This document shows positions 51,885-60,551 of a stretch of 64,000 nt of DNA, piece by piece. The position numbers and the translations under genes were made by a program. The stretch spans positions 372,001-436,000 of the forward strand of contig CAKVHE010000001.1 of NCBI GenBank assembly GCA_934747885.1. Reading direction: 5' to 3'. Below the pieces are notes generated by a model. That model did no database searches. It saw only the letters and a list, made by a program, of their open reading frames with translations, and was not told where the DNA came from. Numbering within the stretch: the first letter of the stretch is position 1; each line of letters opens with the position of its first letter. The stretch is from an uncultured Clostridia bacterium. GTDB lineage: Bacteria; Bacillota; Clostridia; Christensenellales; UBA1242.

Positions 51885-52823
51885 TTAAATCAAAAACAAA
51901 ACTGCCAAAACAGCATAAACTATCAATTCTATAAATAATTTTATTTTTGCCTTTTTTAAGTTTGCGTTAATTTTTTCACGAATGGCACGACTTTTATAAT
52001 TCTCGCCCATTTCAACTTCGGCAGTGTCTTTTATTTGCGAAAGGTCTTCGGTGGTTATGTCCTGACCCTTGCTCATATCGTAACCAATATATTTTTGCTT
52101 TAAGCCAAGTTCTCGGTATAGCCTATGATTGGCGCCCGACAACCCAACACTTAATAAAAATGCAACGGCAAACACAATCACACAAACCCATGGCGACAGC
52201 GCATACTCTTTTAAGCCGTAATCTATAATATTAAACTTAAACAAAATATAATCCGCTGCTAACAAAATGATGCCTAAAAGCATAGAAACATTTAATGCTG
52301 GAACCCATTTGTAGGTACTTTTCTTTGTAACAATTTTGTCGCATTTTTGTGGCAAACTGGCAATTAAGTCTTTAATTCCATTTAACAATTTGTCAAACTC
52401 GGGCGAAGCATTGTCTTTTTCCGTCGATACCATTATTGTATCTGGTGTGATTGAAAAATACACGCGTTCCTCGCTTCGTTGTGAACGATAATAACTATCT
52501 ATGGTACTATGCTCATAATACAAAGCCGAATAGTCTATGTTAATTTTTTCCACATCTCGCAAATTGTTTTTTAATTCGCCCAAGAAACTTTCAGCATCGG
52601 TGTAGGTTTCGGTATGTCCTTTGGTTTCCAAATTTAATGCAAGCATTGGTCTTGCTGGCAAAATTGTCTTTCTAAGTTTTAAACCTTCTACCTCATCTGT
52701 AGTGGTTAACAAGGGTTGCAAGTTGTCATATTCACGCTTTAAGTATAAATAGCGTCCAGCAATAATTTTTGTTAAAATCTCAATATTATCCACAGACAAC
52801 TGTACATTTTTGATATAATCCAT
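51885..52823 (-). CDS. Hypothetical membrane protein
   Basis: 312 residues. A soluble N-terminal part (about 1-165), two membrane segments (about 178-195 and 212-232), a cytosolic loop with Lys/Glu-rich helices, and a last membrane segment at the C-terminus (about 295-312). No family recognised. It lies outside attR and is divergent from the JAMM-like gene. GGAGAAAACA upstream of the start. Confidence 0.78.
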   Translation of the reverse strand: MDYIKNVQLSVDNIEILTKIIAGRYLYLKREYDNLQPLLTTTDEVEGLKLRKTILPARPMLALNLETKGHTETYTDAESFLGELKNNLRDVEKINIDYSALYYEHSTIDSYYRSQRSEERVYFSITPDTIMVSTEKDNASPEFDKLLNGIKDLIASLPQKCDKIVTKKSTYKWVPALNVSMLLGIILLAADYILFKFNIIDYGLKEYALSPWVCVIVFAVAFLLSVGLSGANHRLYRELGLKQKYIGYDMSKGQDITTEDLSQIKDTAEVEMGENYKSRAIREKINANLKKAKIKLFIELIVYAVLAVLFLI

Positions 52824-52984
52824 TGTTTTCTCCTAAGTTTGACTTTATTATATCTTAAAACAAAGTTCAGTGTCAAACAATAAATATAGGTTCGCAAGCC
52901 GCTCGCGCCGGTCGGCACAACTATACGCAATTTTTAGGTTTACAATTATTATGTCGTTAAGTATAATAATATAAGGAGAAAATA

Positions 52985-53782
52985 ATGGACGAAAAGCAAT
53001 TTATGAAAGTGGTTAGCGGTTCCGCAAAAAACCGCGCCCTAAACACGGCATTAAGCGAAGACCAAATATTGGACAATATGTCCACCCTATCCTTGCTTAA
53101 TGCAGAAGATTTTAAGGAAATAAACCCATCTGCACCTTTTGAATATGATGATTTACCCCTGCCAGTTGGCAATTTACCCACAGTTAACTCTGGAACAAGT
53201 CAAGAAAACAAATATTCTCACACCATAAAAAAACAACTATTTAAGACCTTGGCTGAAATAAACAATACCCGTGCCGACCAAAAGACCCCTACCAACCACG
53301 AGCACCCCGGTGTGCTTATTGGTAAAAAGGGAGAAGCCGCGACTTACTGCGAACTAAAAAGTTGTGGCGAGGGACAAAAGCAGACCTGCAACTATGATTG
53401 GGACGAGATTGAAAAAATAATTAAACAAACAACCGAACCTACCCACCTCGCCCTATTTCATGCTCACCCAAAACCAACCGAAGGCACTACGCATAACACT
53501 TTGTTTAACAAATATCCCGACACTTTAAAATCTTTGGGCGTACGAGAAAACGGGCTTAATCTATCACTTGCCGATGTTGCAACTTTGCAATATTTAAACT
53601 ATCTAGTTTCTAATAGCAACAAACAACAACTTATTACCACTGAATCCATCGTTTTGATGCATAATGGCGAACTTATAGGCTTTAATACCACTCAAAATGG
53701 TCTTGTAAAAACCAGTCAAAACCAACTAACATTGCAAAAGACCGCCACCAGCGAGCAAAACGCCGAAGGCGAGGGTTTGTAA
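52985..53782 (+). CDS. JAB/MPN (JAMM)-like metalloprotease domain protein
   Basis: 265 residues, ATAAGGAGAAAATA upstream. The C-terminal half carries the JAMM pattern: VLIGKKGEAATY, LALFHAHPKPTEG (HxHP) and, after about 27 residues, LSLADVATLQYL (SxxD). JAMM enzymes are zinc isopeptidases or peptidases. The N-terminal 75 residues are of low complexity. Own start and adjacent hairpin terminator make it monocistronic. Substrate unknown; assignment rests on the motif order. Confidence 0.72.
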   Translation: MDEKQFMKVVSGSAKNRALNTALSEDQILDNMSTLSLLNAEDFKEINPSAPFEYDDLPLPVGNLPTVNSGTSQENKYSHTIKKQLFKTLAEINNTRADQKTPTNHEHPGVLIGKKGEAATYCELKSCGEGQKQTCNYDWDEIEKIIKQTTEPTHLALFHAHPKPTEGTTHNTLFNKYPDTLKSLGVRENGLNLSLADVATLQYLNYLVSNSNKQQLITTESIVLMHNGELIGFNTTQNGLVKTSQNQLTLQKTATSEQNAEGEGL

Positions 53783-53818
53783 TTTTTATTTTGCCTTACA
53801 GAAAATACTCATCAATAA

Positions 53819-53846
53819 AAAACCGCCCCACAATGTGAGGCGGAAT
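53819..53846. terminator. Hairpin between convergent genes
   Basis: Stem CCGCC.CACA / TGTGAGGCGG with AAAA before and A/T after; weak U-run, serves 53782 and 53852 ends. Confidence 0.55.
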
Positions 53847-53851
53847 AACAT

Positions 53852-55105
53852 CTATTTTGTTCGGGCTAGCGTGGTGTTGTCTTCTTTTCGGCTGGCAAGT
53901 TCTGGCACTGGGTTGCGTTTGGTTTCGTAGCGATAATCTTCACCATATTTTTTGATATGCTCAGTTATAACTTGGTGACTTGGAAGCGTTTGAACTTTTT
54001 TAATCACTTCCCCGTTATACTTAAAGAAATCTGCATTGTTTGGCATAGATTTAACCAGCGAATAATCTTCACGATTTTTTGTGTAGTTCACTGTTTCTGC
54101 AAGCACCCCACGCACATAGTCAATATTACCTTCAAACTTTAATAGTTCAGGAAAGTCACCACCGCAAGTATACACGGCTTGCCATGGCTTGCCCTCATAT
54201 TTTTTGAGCAGATTTGCCACATATTGCAAGTGTCCACATTCTTCCAAATAATGTTGGTAAAAAATCTTTTTAATATCCGCGTCAGTTTCGTCTTCGTAGC
54301 AAGAATAGTACAAATAGCACTCGGTGTATTCATGCATCAGCCAACTTTCTAGCGGCGTGCAAGTGGTGTCTATCAAACTGCCATATTCGGTAACGTGCTG
54401 CTCTTCTATCATGGCAATTTCGCTATACAAATCACGCCCAAGTTTGCTTGGGTGAAAACCAGCAATATTCATGTAGTAGTTCATGGTTTGTTGTTCGCCC
54501 GCCGTAATAATGCTTGCCACCAATTTGGTATATGGGTCAGCAAGTTCCGCCGAAATGTGACGGTTAATTGCATCGTATGGGTGACGAGGCTCGGCAATTG
54601 TCGGTCTGCCTGGGGTAATTTCGATGTAGCCACCGGTAAGTTTGTTTGCGTCTTTGCCTTCTTCCATTTCTAGTAAGTTCGCAAAACGATACAAATGGTC
54701 AAAATCTTCAAGCAAAGCAAAATTTAGGGCATTTTTTACATAATCGTCCTTAACATGACGCGCCAAAATGGCAGTTAAGTCAACCGCAAGTTGCTCATAA
54801 CCAATTGTGGTTTCAAGGTCGGTTTCGTCTAATGGCTTTAAGCCCGAAATAATTTTTTGTTGCTGTTGCTCATGACGCCTAATTAAGGCAATATCTCGTC
54901 TTAAATCGTTGTTATTGCAGGCTCTCGAATATTGATGCAAAAACCAATTTTGCTCAAATTCCGCCCCGTTTAAAAGAATTACACGCGTTTTGGTGTATGG
55001 GCTTGCTGTTTCCTTGTTGTAAGGCTTTGGACTATATTTGTCCACACTCACAAATTTGGTCACCGGTACCGCTTTCTTTTCTAAAAATGGGTTAATTTTA
55101 TTCAT
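53852..55105 (-). CDS. Ferritin-like di-iron domain protein
   Basis: 417 residues. Helical throughout with repeated E-x-x-H-type metal sites: FALLEDFDHLYRFANLLEMEE, AMIEEQHVTEYGSL and YLEECGHLQYVANLLKKYEG. This is a four-helix ferritin-like arrangement, possibly duplicated. Unlike Mn-catalase it is longer and has no signature I can name. A role in iron or oxidative-stress handling is an inference. GGAGAACAAAAT upstream. Single gene. Confidence 0.75.
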   Translation of the reverse strand: MNKINPFLEKKAVPVTKFVSVDKYSPKPYNKETASPYTKTRVILLNGAEFEQNWFLHQYSRACNNNDLRRDIALIRRHEQQQQKIISGLKPLDETDLETTIGYEQLAVDLTAILARHVKDDYVKNALNFALLEDFDHLYRFANLLEMEEGKDANKLTGGYIEITPGRPTIAEPRHPYDAINRHISAELADPYTKLVASIITAGEQQTMNYYMNIAGFHPSKLGRDLYSEIAMIEEQHVTEYGSLIDTTCTPLESWLMHEYTECYLYYSCYEDETDADIKKIFYQHYLEECGHLQYVANLLKKYEGKPWQAVYTCGGDFPELLKFEGNIDYVRGVLAETVNYTKNREDYSLVKSMPNNADFFKYNGEVIKKVQTLPSHQVITEHIKKYGEDYRYETKRNPVPELASRKEDNTTLARTK

Positions 55106-55235
55106 ATTTTGTTCTCCTATAACATTAAGTTTTCACCTTTTGAAAAAAAATATACTTTAAACGCAAAAACTAGCAAAATTTTTGTTTTTGCCGCGTCGTG
55201 CGCATAGTTGCCCTCTTTGCCTTTTGGCGAAACAA

Positions 55236-55262
55236 TTAACAATTGTTTAACTTTTGTTAAAA
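55236..55262. repeat. 27-bp dispersed repeat, copy 2
   Basis: Identical to 11867-11893. Both copies lie in intergenic DNA next to a hairpin. The rest of 55106-55373 holds no gene. Confidence 0.8.
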
Positions 55263-55265
55263 AGA

Positions 55266-55287
55266 AAAAGCACCGCTTGGTGCTTTT
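55266..55287 (-). terminator. Terminator of the MBL-fold gene
   Basis: Stem AAAAGCACC / GGTGCTTTT, on the minus strand followed by TCTTTTT. Confidence 0.78.
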
Positions 55288-55373
55288 ATAAATATATATT
55301 TTTCTTTACCCTAGCCAACGCGCGCAAACCGCCACCTTGTGCAAAATTTGCAAAGGTGGCTACGACGCTAGTT

Positions 55374-55973
55374 TTAGTTAGTTTCCTTTTTAAATGGTAT
55401 GCCGTGCCCCGGATAACCCAATTTATAATTTATGCCATCTATAACTTTTAGCGATGCCAGCATCTCTTTTTCGCTTCCGCCCTTTAAATCCACCCTGCCG
55501 GTGGCAAAAGCAAAGCGAGTATCTCCCGTAAACAACGCGTCTTCAATTAAAAAACAGCCCGAATTGGGCGAATGACCCTTTGTTTCAAAGAACGTTACAG
55601 TTTCGTCGTTTACCTTGATTTTTGCCCCATTTTTTACCGTCACAAATCTGCTGGTGTCAAAACCCAGTTCCAAATTTAGCCAATGATTTTCCGTCCATTC
55701 GTTGCTATTTATGTTTGCCTTGCCATGTGCCGAAACATACACCGGACATTCGCTATTTTCTAGCACCGATTTAAGCCCCATAATGTGGTCAAAATGGATA
55801 TGCGTTAACAAAATGGCATCAATAGTAAAGGCGCCATCGGCTATTCTTCTATACGCTTGCAAAATTTTGGAAAAATCTGAACCGGCATCAACCAAAATGG
55901 TTGCGCTATCTGTAACCACCACATAAGTGTTTTGGCGCCACGGGTTGCCGGCAATTACTGTTGCAATTTTCAT
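55374..55973 (-). CDS. MBL-fold metallohydrolase (glyoxalase II-like)
   Basis: 199 residues. Zinc-binding motif LLTHIHFDHIMG (HxHxDH), a second His in ETKGHSPNSG, the bridging Asp in ALFTGDTRF, and the last His in YPGHGIPF. The size and FTGDTRFAFATGR-type region match small glyoxalase II-like hydrolases. Substrate unknown. Monocistronic, with terminator at 55266. Confidence 0.9.
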   Translation of the reverse strand: MKIATVIAGNPWRQNTYVVVTDSATILVDAGSDFSKILQAYRRIADGAFTIDAILLTHIHFDHIMGLKSVLENSECPVYVSAHGKANINSNEWTENHWLNLELGFDTSRFVTVKNGAKIKVNDETVTFFETKGHSPNSGCFLIEDALFTGDTRFAFATGRVDLKGGSEKEMLASLKVIDGINYKLGYPGHGIPFKKETN

Positions 55974-56115
55974 ATTTTTTAGTGTATCATACTTTTACGC
56001 AAAAGGCAAGCCAGCAAAACTTATCGCCCAAAGTTATGCCTTTGAGCGTGCAACGCAATTTGCCAATTTGTAACACAAAAACCTTTTTGTAACTCGGCAA
56101 AAGAAAAATGACAAA

Positions 56116-56140
56116 AGAAAAAAGCCTTTCGGCTTTTTTT
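56116..56140 (-). terminator. Terminator of the tRNA-Met/tRNA-Glu unit
   Basis: Stem AAAGCC / GGCTTT with GAAA loop followed on the minus strand by TTTCTTTT. Confidence 0.85.
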
Positions 56141-56144
56141 TGTT

Positions 56145-56219
56145 TGGTGACCCCGACGGGAATCGAACCCATGTTACCGCCGTGAAAGGGCGATGTCTTG
56201 ACCGCTTGACCACGGGGCC
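56145..56219 (-). tRNA. tRNA-Glu (TTC)
   Basis: 75 nt with encoded CCA. Anticodon loop CTTTCAC, all four stems pair. Second gene of a tRNA-Met-tRNA-Glu unit. Confidence 0.95.
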
Positions 56220-56286
56220 TTACAAAATTTGCGCTAACATAATTTTAACGCAAAAATTTTTGCTCAATTTATGCCAGATTTAGCAT

Positions 56287-56363
56287 TGGTAGCGACAGAC
56301 GGATTCGAACCATCGACCTGCCGGGTATGAACCGGACGCTCTAGCCAACTGAGCTATGTCGCC
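56287..56363 (-). tRNA. tRNA-Met (CAT), elongator
   Basis: 77 nt with encoded CCA. Anticodon loop TTCATAC and a G1-U72 pair fit elongator Met rather than Ile2, whose loop is CTCATAA. One mismatch at 27-43. tRNA-fMet lies at 37580. Confidence 0.9.
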
Positions 56364-56387
56364 ATTTAGATGCTAAACACAAGCGAC

Positions 56388-56416
56388 ATTATATAATATT
56401 TTTTTACTTTTGTCAA
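56388..56416 (-). promoter_or_regulatory. tRNA promoter
   Basis: TTGACA (56411-56416), 17-nt spacer, TATAAT (56388-56393). Confidence 0.85.
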
Positions 56417-56501
56417 TAAATTTTGCGATATTTTATGCTTTGTTTTCGCTTTTTTGCCCTACCGCTCTCGGTAGGGCAAAATCGCTACTTTACAATGTCT
56501 G

Positions 56502-57011
56502 TTATGCCAATTCTACAACTGCCATTTGTGCGTTGTCACCACGACGTACATACGTTTTTAGCACGCGTGTGTAGCCACCTTTGGTGCCCATTTCTTCAGC
56601 ACGTTTTGCATATTTTGGTGCCAAGTCATCAAATAGTCTTTCAACTAATGGATGTTGGATTTGTGCAGTTCTTGCTTTGTATTGCGCTTTCTTTTCTTTT
56701 TCGCCTTTTGTCTCTTGCTTGTCATATAATATCGACATTAACTTTCTACGAGCGTTTAGTTTCTTTGCCCCGTCTTTTGCTACGGTTGCTTTTGTTTCTT
56801 TGCCTTTTTCATTCTTTGTTACGCGTTCTTCGGTTATAACATCGTCAAAGGCATTGATGGCAATTGTGATGCATTTGTCTGCAAGTCTTCCGGCTTGTTT
56901 TGCATAAGCCAAGTTGGTTTCTATTTTGCCATACCACAACAAATCTGTAACTAAACCTCTAAGCATTGCAATTCTTTGATCAGTAGGTCTGCTTAATTTT
57001 TGTGTGTTCAT
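56502..57011 (-). CDS. rplQ: 50S ribosomal protein L17 with large basic insertion
   Basis: 169 residues; B. subtilis L17 has 120. The start (RPTDQRIAMLRGLVTDLLWYGKIET) and end (GGYTRVLKTYVRRGDNAQMAVVEL) are normal. Between about residues 57 and 118 lies a Lys/Glu/Thr-rich insertion (VTKNEKGKETKATVAKD, KQETKGEKEKKAQYKAR) within what is normally a short loop. The reading frame is intact. Last gene of the alpha operon; a palindromic hairpin at 56450-56481 follows but without U-run. Confidence 0.95.
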   Translation of the reverse strand: MNTQKLSRPTDQRIAMLRGLVTDLLWYGKIETNLAYAKQAGRLADKCITIAINAFDDVITEERVTKNEKGKETKATVAKDGAKKLNARRKLMSILYDKQETKGEKEKKAQYKARTAQIQHPLVERLFDDLAPKYAKRAEEMGTKGGYTRVLKTYVRRGDNAQMAVVELA

Positions 57012-57021
57012 TTTCTTCTCC

Positions 57022-57978
57022 TTAATTTTCTTCCGTAGGTTTTAGGTTTAGTCCATAACTCGTTAGTTTGTTGATTACTTCGTCCAATGATTTGCGTCCA
57101 AGATTTTTAACCTTTAACATATCTTCTTCGGTTTTACGAGTTAAATCTTCTACGGTATTGATGTTTGCTCTCTTTAAGCAATTGTAAGAACGAACCGATA
57201 GATCCATATCTTCAATACTCATTTCTAGTAATTTAATTTGCTTGTCTTCTTTGCTAGATACAAGTAGGTTTGCACTTGCCATATTATCTACCAAATCAAT
57301 AAACAATGCCAAGTGGTCATTAACTAATTTTGCAGAAAGCGAAATAACTTCTTTGGCGGTCATGCAACCATTGGTTGTAACTTCCATAATAAGTTTGTCA
57401 TAGTCGATGCTTTGACCAACACGAGTGCTTTCTACTTCAAAGTTTACTTTGCGTAGTGGGGTAAAGTTTGAGTCCATAGCAATGGTTCCAATTGGAGCCA
57501 TTTCGTCTTTGTTCTTTTCTGCAAGGACATAGCCACGGCCGTTACCCACTGTTATTTCCATATTAACTTCGCCATCGTTTTCTAGGGTGCAGATATACAT
57601 ATCTGGGTTTAAAATTTCCACTTCGTCATCTGGAGCGATATCGCGTGCAGTAACGGTAGCAGGACCCTTTTTTGCAAGTTTTAAGGTCTTTCTAAAATCG
57701 TTTGCGGTTGAAGCAAGTTTTACTGCCAAACCTTTTAGGTTAAGAACAATTTCAGTAACATCTTCACGCACGCCCTTTATGGTTGAAAATTCGTGTTGTA
57801 CACCTTCAATTCTCAAACTTACAACGGCTGAACCCGGCAAGTCGGATAATAGTGTACGACGAAGAGCGTTGCCAATTGTAATACCAAAGCCTTTTTCTAG
57901 TGGCTCTACTACAAATTTTGCGTACGCACCATTGTCGCCTTCTTCGCAAATAACTTTTGGTCTTTCGATTTCGATCAT
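57022..57978 (-). CDS. rpoA: RNA polymerase alpha subunit
   Basis: 318 residues from ATG 57978 (MIEIERPKVICEE), with GGGAGGAATT upstream; the longer frame overlaps rpsD. The N-terminal dimerisation domain shows FVVEPLEKGFGITIGNALRRTLL; the C-terminal domain shows LDLSVRSYNCLKRANINTVEDLT and NLGRKSLDEVINKL, which contacts DNA UP elements and activators. Lies between rpsD and rplQ. Confidence 0.98.
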   Translation of the reverse strand: MIEIERPKVICEEGDNGAYAKFVVEPLEKGFGITIGNALRRTLLSDLPGSAVVSLRIEGVQHEFSTIKGVREDVTEIVLNLKGLAVKLASTANDFRKTLKLAKKGPATVTARDIAPDDEVEILNPDMYICTLENDGEVNMEITVGNGRGYVLAEKNKDEMAPIGTIAMDSNFTPLRKVNFEVESTRVGQSIDYDKLIMEVTTNGCMTAKEVISLSAKLVNDHLALFIDLVDNMASANLLVSSKEDKQIKLLEMSIEDMDLSVRSYNCLKRANINTVEDLTRKTEEDMLKVKNLGRKSLDEVINKLTSYGLNLKPTEEN

Positions 57979-57997
57979 CTTAATTCCTCCCTTTGTT

Positions 57998-58618
57998 TTA
58001 TCTCGAATATAATTCGACAATTAAGTGTTCTTCAATTGTTAGGTCAATATCTTCGCGTTTTGGTAATTCTACCACTCTGCCTTCTAGTTTGCTTGCGTCA
58101 AATTCTAGCCATGCAGGTAATACAATTTTAACTTCTTTAAGCGCTTTGAACATTTCTTTTGAACGTTTGGTTTCTTTAACCGAAATTACATCACCCTTTT
58201 TAACTTGGTATGATGGAATGTTAACATTTTTGCCATTAACGCAAATATGTCCGTGGTTAACGATTTGACGTGCTTCTGCACGGCTTCTGCCAATACCCAT
58301 ACGGTATACAACATTGTCTAGACGGCGCTCTAATAGTGAAAGCATATTTTCACCGGTGATACCTTTTTGTCTTTCAGCTTCTTCGTAGTACATATGCATT
58401 TGTTTTTCCAAAATGCCGTATGCACGTTTAACTTTTTGTTTTTCACGCAATTGTTTTGCATATTCCGAAGTTTTCTTTCTGCCTTGACCGTGTTGGCCAG
58501 GAACTACTGGACGACGTTCCATAGCGCACTTTTTAGATAGGCAACGATCACCTTTCAAAAATAACTTGGTGCCTTCGCGTCTGCATAATCTGCAATCTGC
58601 ATCTGTGTATTTTGCCAT
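57998..58618 (-). CDS. rpsD: 30S ribosomal protein S4
   Basis: 206 residues. Zinc-type S4 with CRLCRREG...CLSKKCAM (about residues 9-32), an S4 RNA-binding domain with RRLDNVVYRMGIGRSRAEARQI, and a terminal LIVELYSR. It starts 30S assembly on 16S rRNA. Part of the alpha operon. Confidence 0.98.
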   Translation of the reverse strand: MAKYTDADCRLCRREGTKLFLKGDRCLSKKCAMERRPVVPGQHGQGRKKTSEYAKQLREKQKVKRAYGILEKQMHMYYEEAERQKGITGENMLSLLERRLDNVVYRMGIGRSRAEARQIVNHGHICVNGKNVNIPSYQVKKGDVISVKETKRSKEMFKALKEVKIVLPAWLEFDASKLEGRVVELPKREDIDLTIEEHLIVELYSR

Positions 58619-58632
58619 TTAACTTTCTCCTC

Positions 58633-59025
58633 CTATAACCTTCTTGCCTTTGGTGGACGGCAACCGTTGTGAGCAATCGGCGATACATCACGTATCATCG
58701 TTACTTCTAGGTCTGCATTTGCTAATGCTCTGATGGCTGCTTCTCTGCCATTGCCAGGTCCTTTAACCAAAACTTCAACACTCTTTAAGCCGTATTCTTT
58801 TGCAGCATTTGCAGCGGTTTCAGCTGCTTGGCTAGCAGCAAACGGAGTGCTTTTTTTGTTTCCTTTGTATCCAAGGCTACCTGAACTGCTCCACGACAAT
58901 ACATTGCCGGCAGTATCGGTGATGGTTACTAAGGTGTTGTTAAAAGATGATTGAATGTGTACTACGCCTTTGTCAATGTTAGCGGTACTTCTTTTCTTTT
59001 TAGTTGTTCTTTTTTGAACTGCCAT
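58633..59025 (-). CDS. rpsK: 30S ribosomal protein S11
   Basis: 130 residues. Landmarks: IQSSFNNTLVTITDTAGNVLSW, GYKGNKKSTPFAASQAAE, GPGNGREAAIRAL and the C-terminal HNGCRPPKARRL. Lies between rpsM and rpsD. Confidence 0.98.
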   Translation of the reverse strand: MAVQKRTTKKKRSTANIDKGVVHIQSSFNNTLVTITDTAGNVLSWSSSGSLGYKGNKKSTPFAASQAAETAANAAKEYGLKSVEVLVKGPGNGREAAIRALANADLEVTMIRDVSPIAHNGCRPPKARRL

Positions 59026-59036
59026 TGTTCTTCTCC

Positions 59037-59408
59037 TTATTTATCCTTCTTTTTGATTGAACTGCCACGTGGACCTTTGCGAGTTCTTGCGTTGCTGCTT
59101 GTTTTTTGTCCGCGTACTGGTAAGCCTTTACGATGTCTTATACCGCGGTAGCTACCAATTTCCATCAAACCTTTGATGTTCATTGCCACATCACGCTTTA
59201 AGTCACCTTCTACCATGTAGTTTTTGTCGATACATTCTCTGATTTTGTTAACTTCTACTTCGGTTAAATCTTTTACACGAGTATCTGGGTTTACGCCAGT
59301 TTCTTTTAAGATTTTGTCAGCGGTTACTCTGCCAACACCATAAATATAAGTTAGTCCTACCTCAACTCTTTTTTCATTAGGTAAGTCAACACCTGCTATA
59401 CGTGCCAT
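59037..59408 (-). CDS. rpsM: 30S ribosomal protein S13
   Basis: 123 residues. Starts MARIAGVDLPNEKRVEVG, has the helix-two-turn-helix YGVGRVTADKIL, RGIRHRKGLPVRGQKT, and a basic tail ending KKKDK. Contacts the 50S at bridge B1. Alpha operon order. Confidence 0.98.
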   Translation of the reverse strand: MARIAGVDLPNEKRVEVGLTYIYGVGRVTADKILKETGVNPDTRVKDLTEVEVNKIRECIDKNYMVEGDLKRDVAMNIKGLMEIGSYRGIRHRKGLPVRGQKTSSNARTRKGPRGSSIKKKDK

Positions 59409-59443
59409 TGTTTTCCTCCAATTAGTTAATTTTTAGGCTAGTT

Positions 59444-59560
59444 TTAGCCTTGCACTTGTTTATGTTTTGGGTTTTTAGAGCAAATAACTCTAACTTTACC
59501 ATTTCTTTTAATAACCTTACATTTGTCGCACATTGGTTTTACACTTGGTCTAACTTTCAT
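59444..59560 (-). CDS. rpmJ: 50S ribosomal protein L36
   Basis: 38 residues starting MKVRPSVKPMCDKC. The zinc ligands Cys11, Cys14, Cys27 and His33 are intact, so this is the zinc-bearing (C+) form. It lies between infA and rpsM with a GGGAGAATAACA site. Confidence 0.97.
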   Translation of the reverse strand: MKVRPSVKPMCDKCKVIKRNGKVRVICSKNPKHKQVQG

Positions 59561-59578
59561 TGTTATTCTCCCTTTAGT

Positions 59579-59797
59579 TTATTTTTGTCGCCAAACAATT
59601 CTGCCTTTTGTTAAGTCATACGGACTCATTTCAATTTTTACCGTATCGCCTTCGTAAACCCTAATTAGGTTCTTCCAGAGTTTTCCCGAAAGATAGGCAG
59701 TTATGATATGATTGTTTGATAGTCGCACCTTAAAAGTTGCGCCCGGAAGTGATTCTACTACCACCCCTTCCGTTTCAATTACATCACTATTTGACAT
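59579..59797 (-). CDS. infA: Translation initiation factor IF-1
   Basis: 72 residues, an OB-fold: VETEGVVVESLPGATFKVRL, ITAYLSGKLWKN, VKIEMSPYDLTKGRIVWRQ. Blocks the A site during initiation. Start overlaps the end of map by 11 nt, implying coupled translation. Confidence 0.98.
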   Translation of the reverse strand: MSNSDVIETEGVVVESLPGATFKVRLSNNHIITAYLSGKLWKNLIRVYEGDTVKIEMSPYDLTKGRIVWRQK

Positions 59798-60551
59798 TAC
59801 AATCCTCCCTAGATGTTAGCACTTCAACACCGTCTTCGGTGATAAGCACTGTGTTTTCATAATGAGCCGATGGTTCCCCATCCCGAGTGCGCACATCCCA
59901 CATTCCGTTAAAAACAACATCTTTTTTGCCGGCGTTTATCATTGGCTCAATCGCGACGGTTGCGTTTGCTGGAAGTTTGGCGCCTAGTCCTGCCGTACCA
60001 TAGTTTGGTATGCTTGGGTCTTCGTGTAAACTATGCCCAACGCCGTGGCCAACTAGTTCCCTAACCACCGAAAAACCAAATTTTTCAGCGTAGGTTTGAA
60101 CTCTACTTCCTATATCGCCAACTCGCGCGCCTGCTTTTAATCCTCTTATACCTTCATAAAAACTTTGGCGAGTTACATCAATCAGTTTTTGCTTAGTTTC
60201 GCTGATTTTGCCAACTGCAAAAGTTCTTGCCGCATCGGTATGAAAGCCTTTGTAGCAAACGCACACATCAACACCTATAATCTGTCCTTCTTTTAAAATG
60301 TCGTCCTCTCGCGGAATGCCATGAACGATAACATCGTCTATTGAGGTGCAAATAGATGCAGGAAAACCACAATAGTGTAAACATGATGGTTTTGCCCCAC
60401 TTGCAATTATATATTGATGTGCGATTTTGTCAAGATGTTTTGTGGAAACTCCCGGTTTTATTTCCGGCTGAAGCACATCAAATACTCCAGCCAGAATTTT
60501 ACCAGATTGTCGCATCAATTCAATTTCTTTACTTTTTAATGTTCTTATCAT
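59787..60551 (-). CDS. map: Methionine aminopeptidase
   Basis: 254 residues, type I. Removes N-terminal Met from nascent proteins. Metal ligands are in GVDVCVCYKGFHTDAARTF (two Asp), LVGHGVGHSLHEDP (His) and AIEPMINAG (Glu), with a late Glu in ENTVLITEDG. Overlaps adk at its start by 23 nt and infA at its end. Confidence 0.97.
   Translation of the reverse strand: MIRTLKSKEIELMRQSGKILAGVFDVLQPEIKPGVSTKHLDKIAHQYIIASGAKPSCLHYCGFPASICTSIDDVIVHGIPREDDILKEGQIIGVDVCVCYKGFHTDAARTFAVGKISETKQKLIDVTRQSFYEGIRGLKAGARVGDIGSRVQTYAEKFGFSVVRELVGHGVGHSLHEDPSIPNYGTAGLGAKLPANATVAIEPMINAGKKDVVFNGMWDVRTRDGEPSAHYENTVLITEDGVEVLTSREDCNVK

Noticed and set aside
56450..56481. Alpha operon terminator
   Set aside because: A good stem but neither strand has a U-run after it; kept only as a hairpin note.
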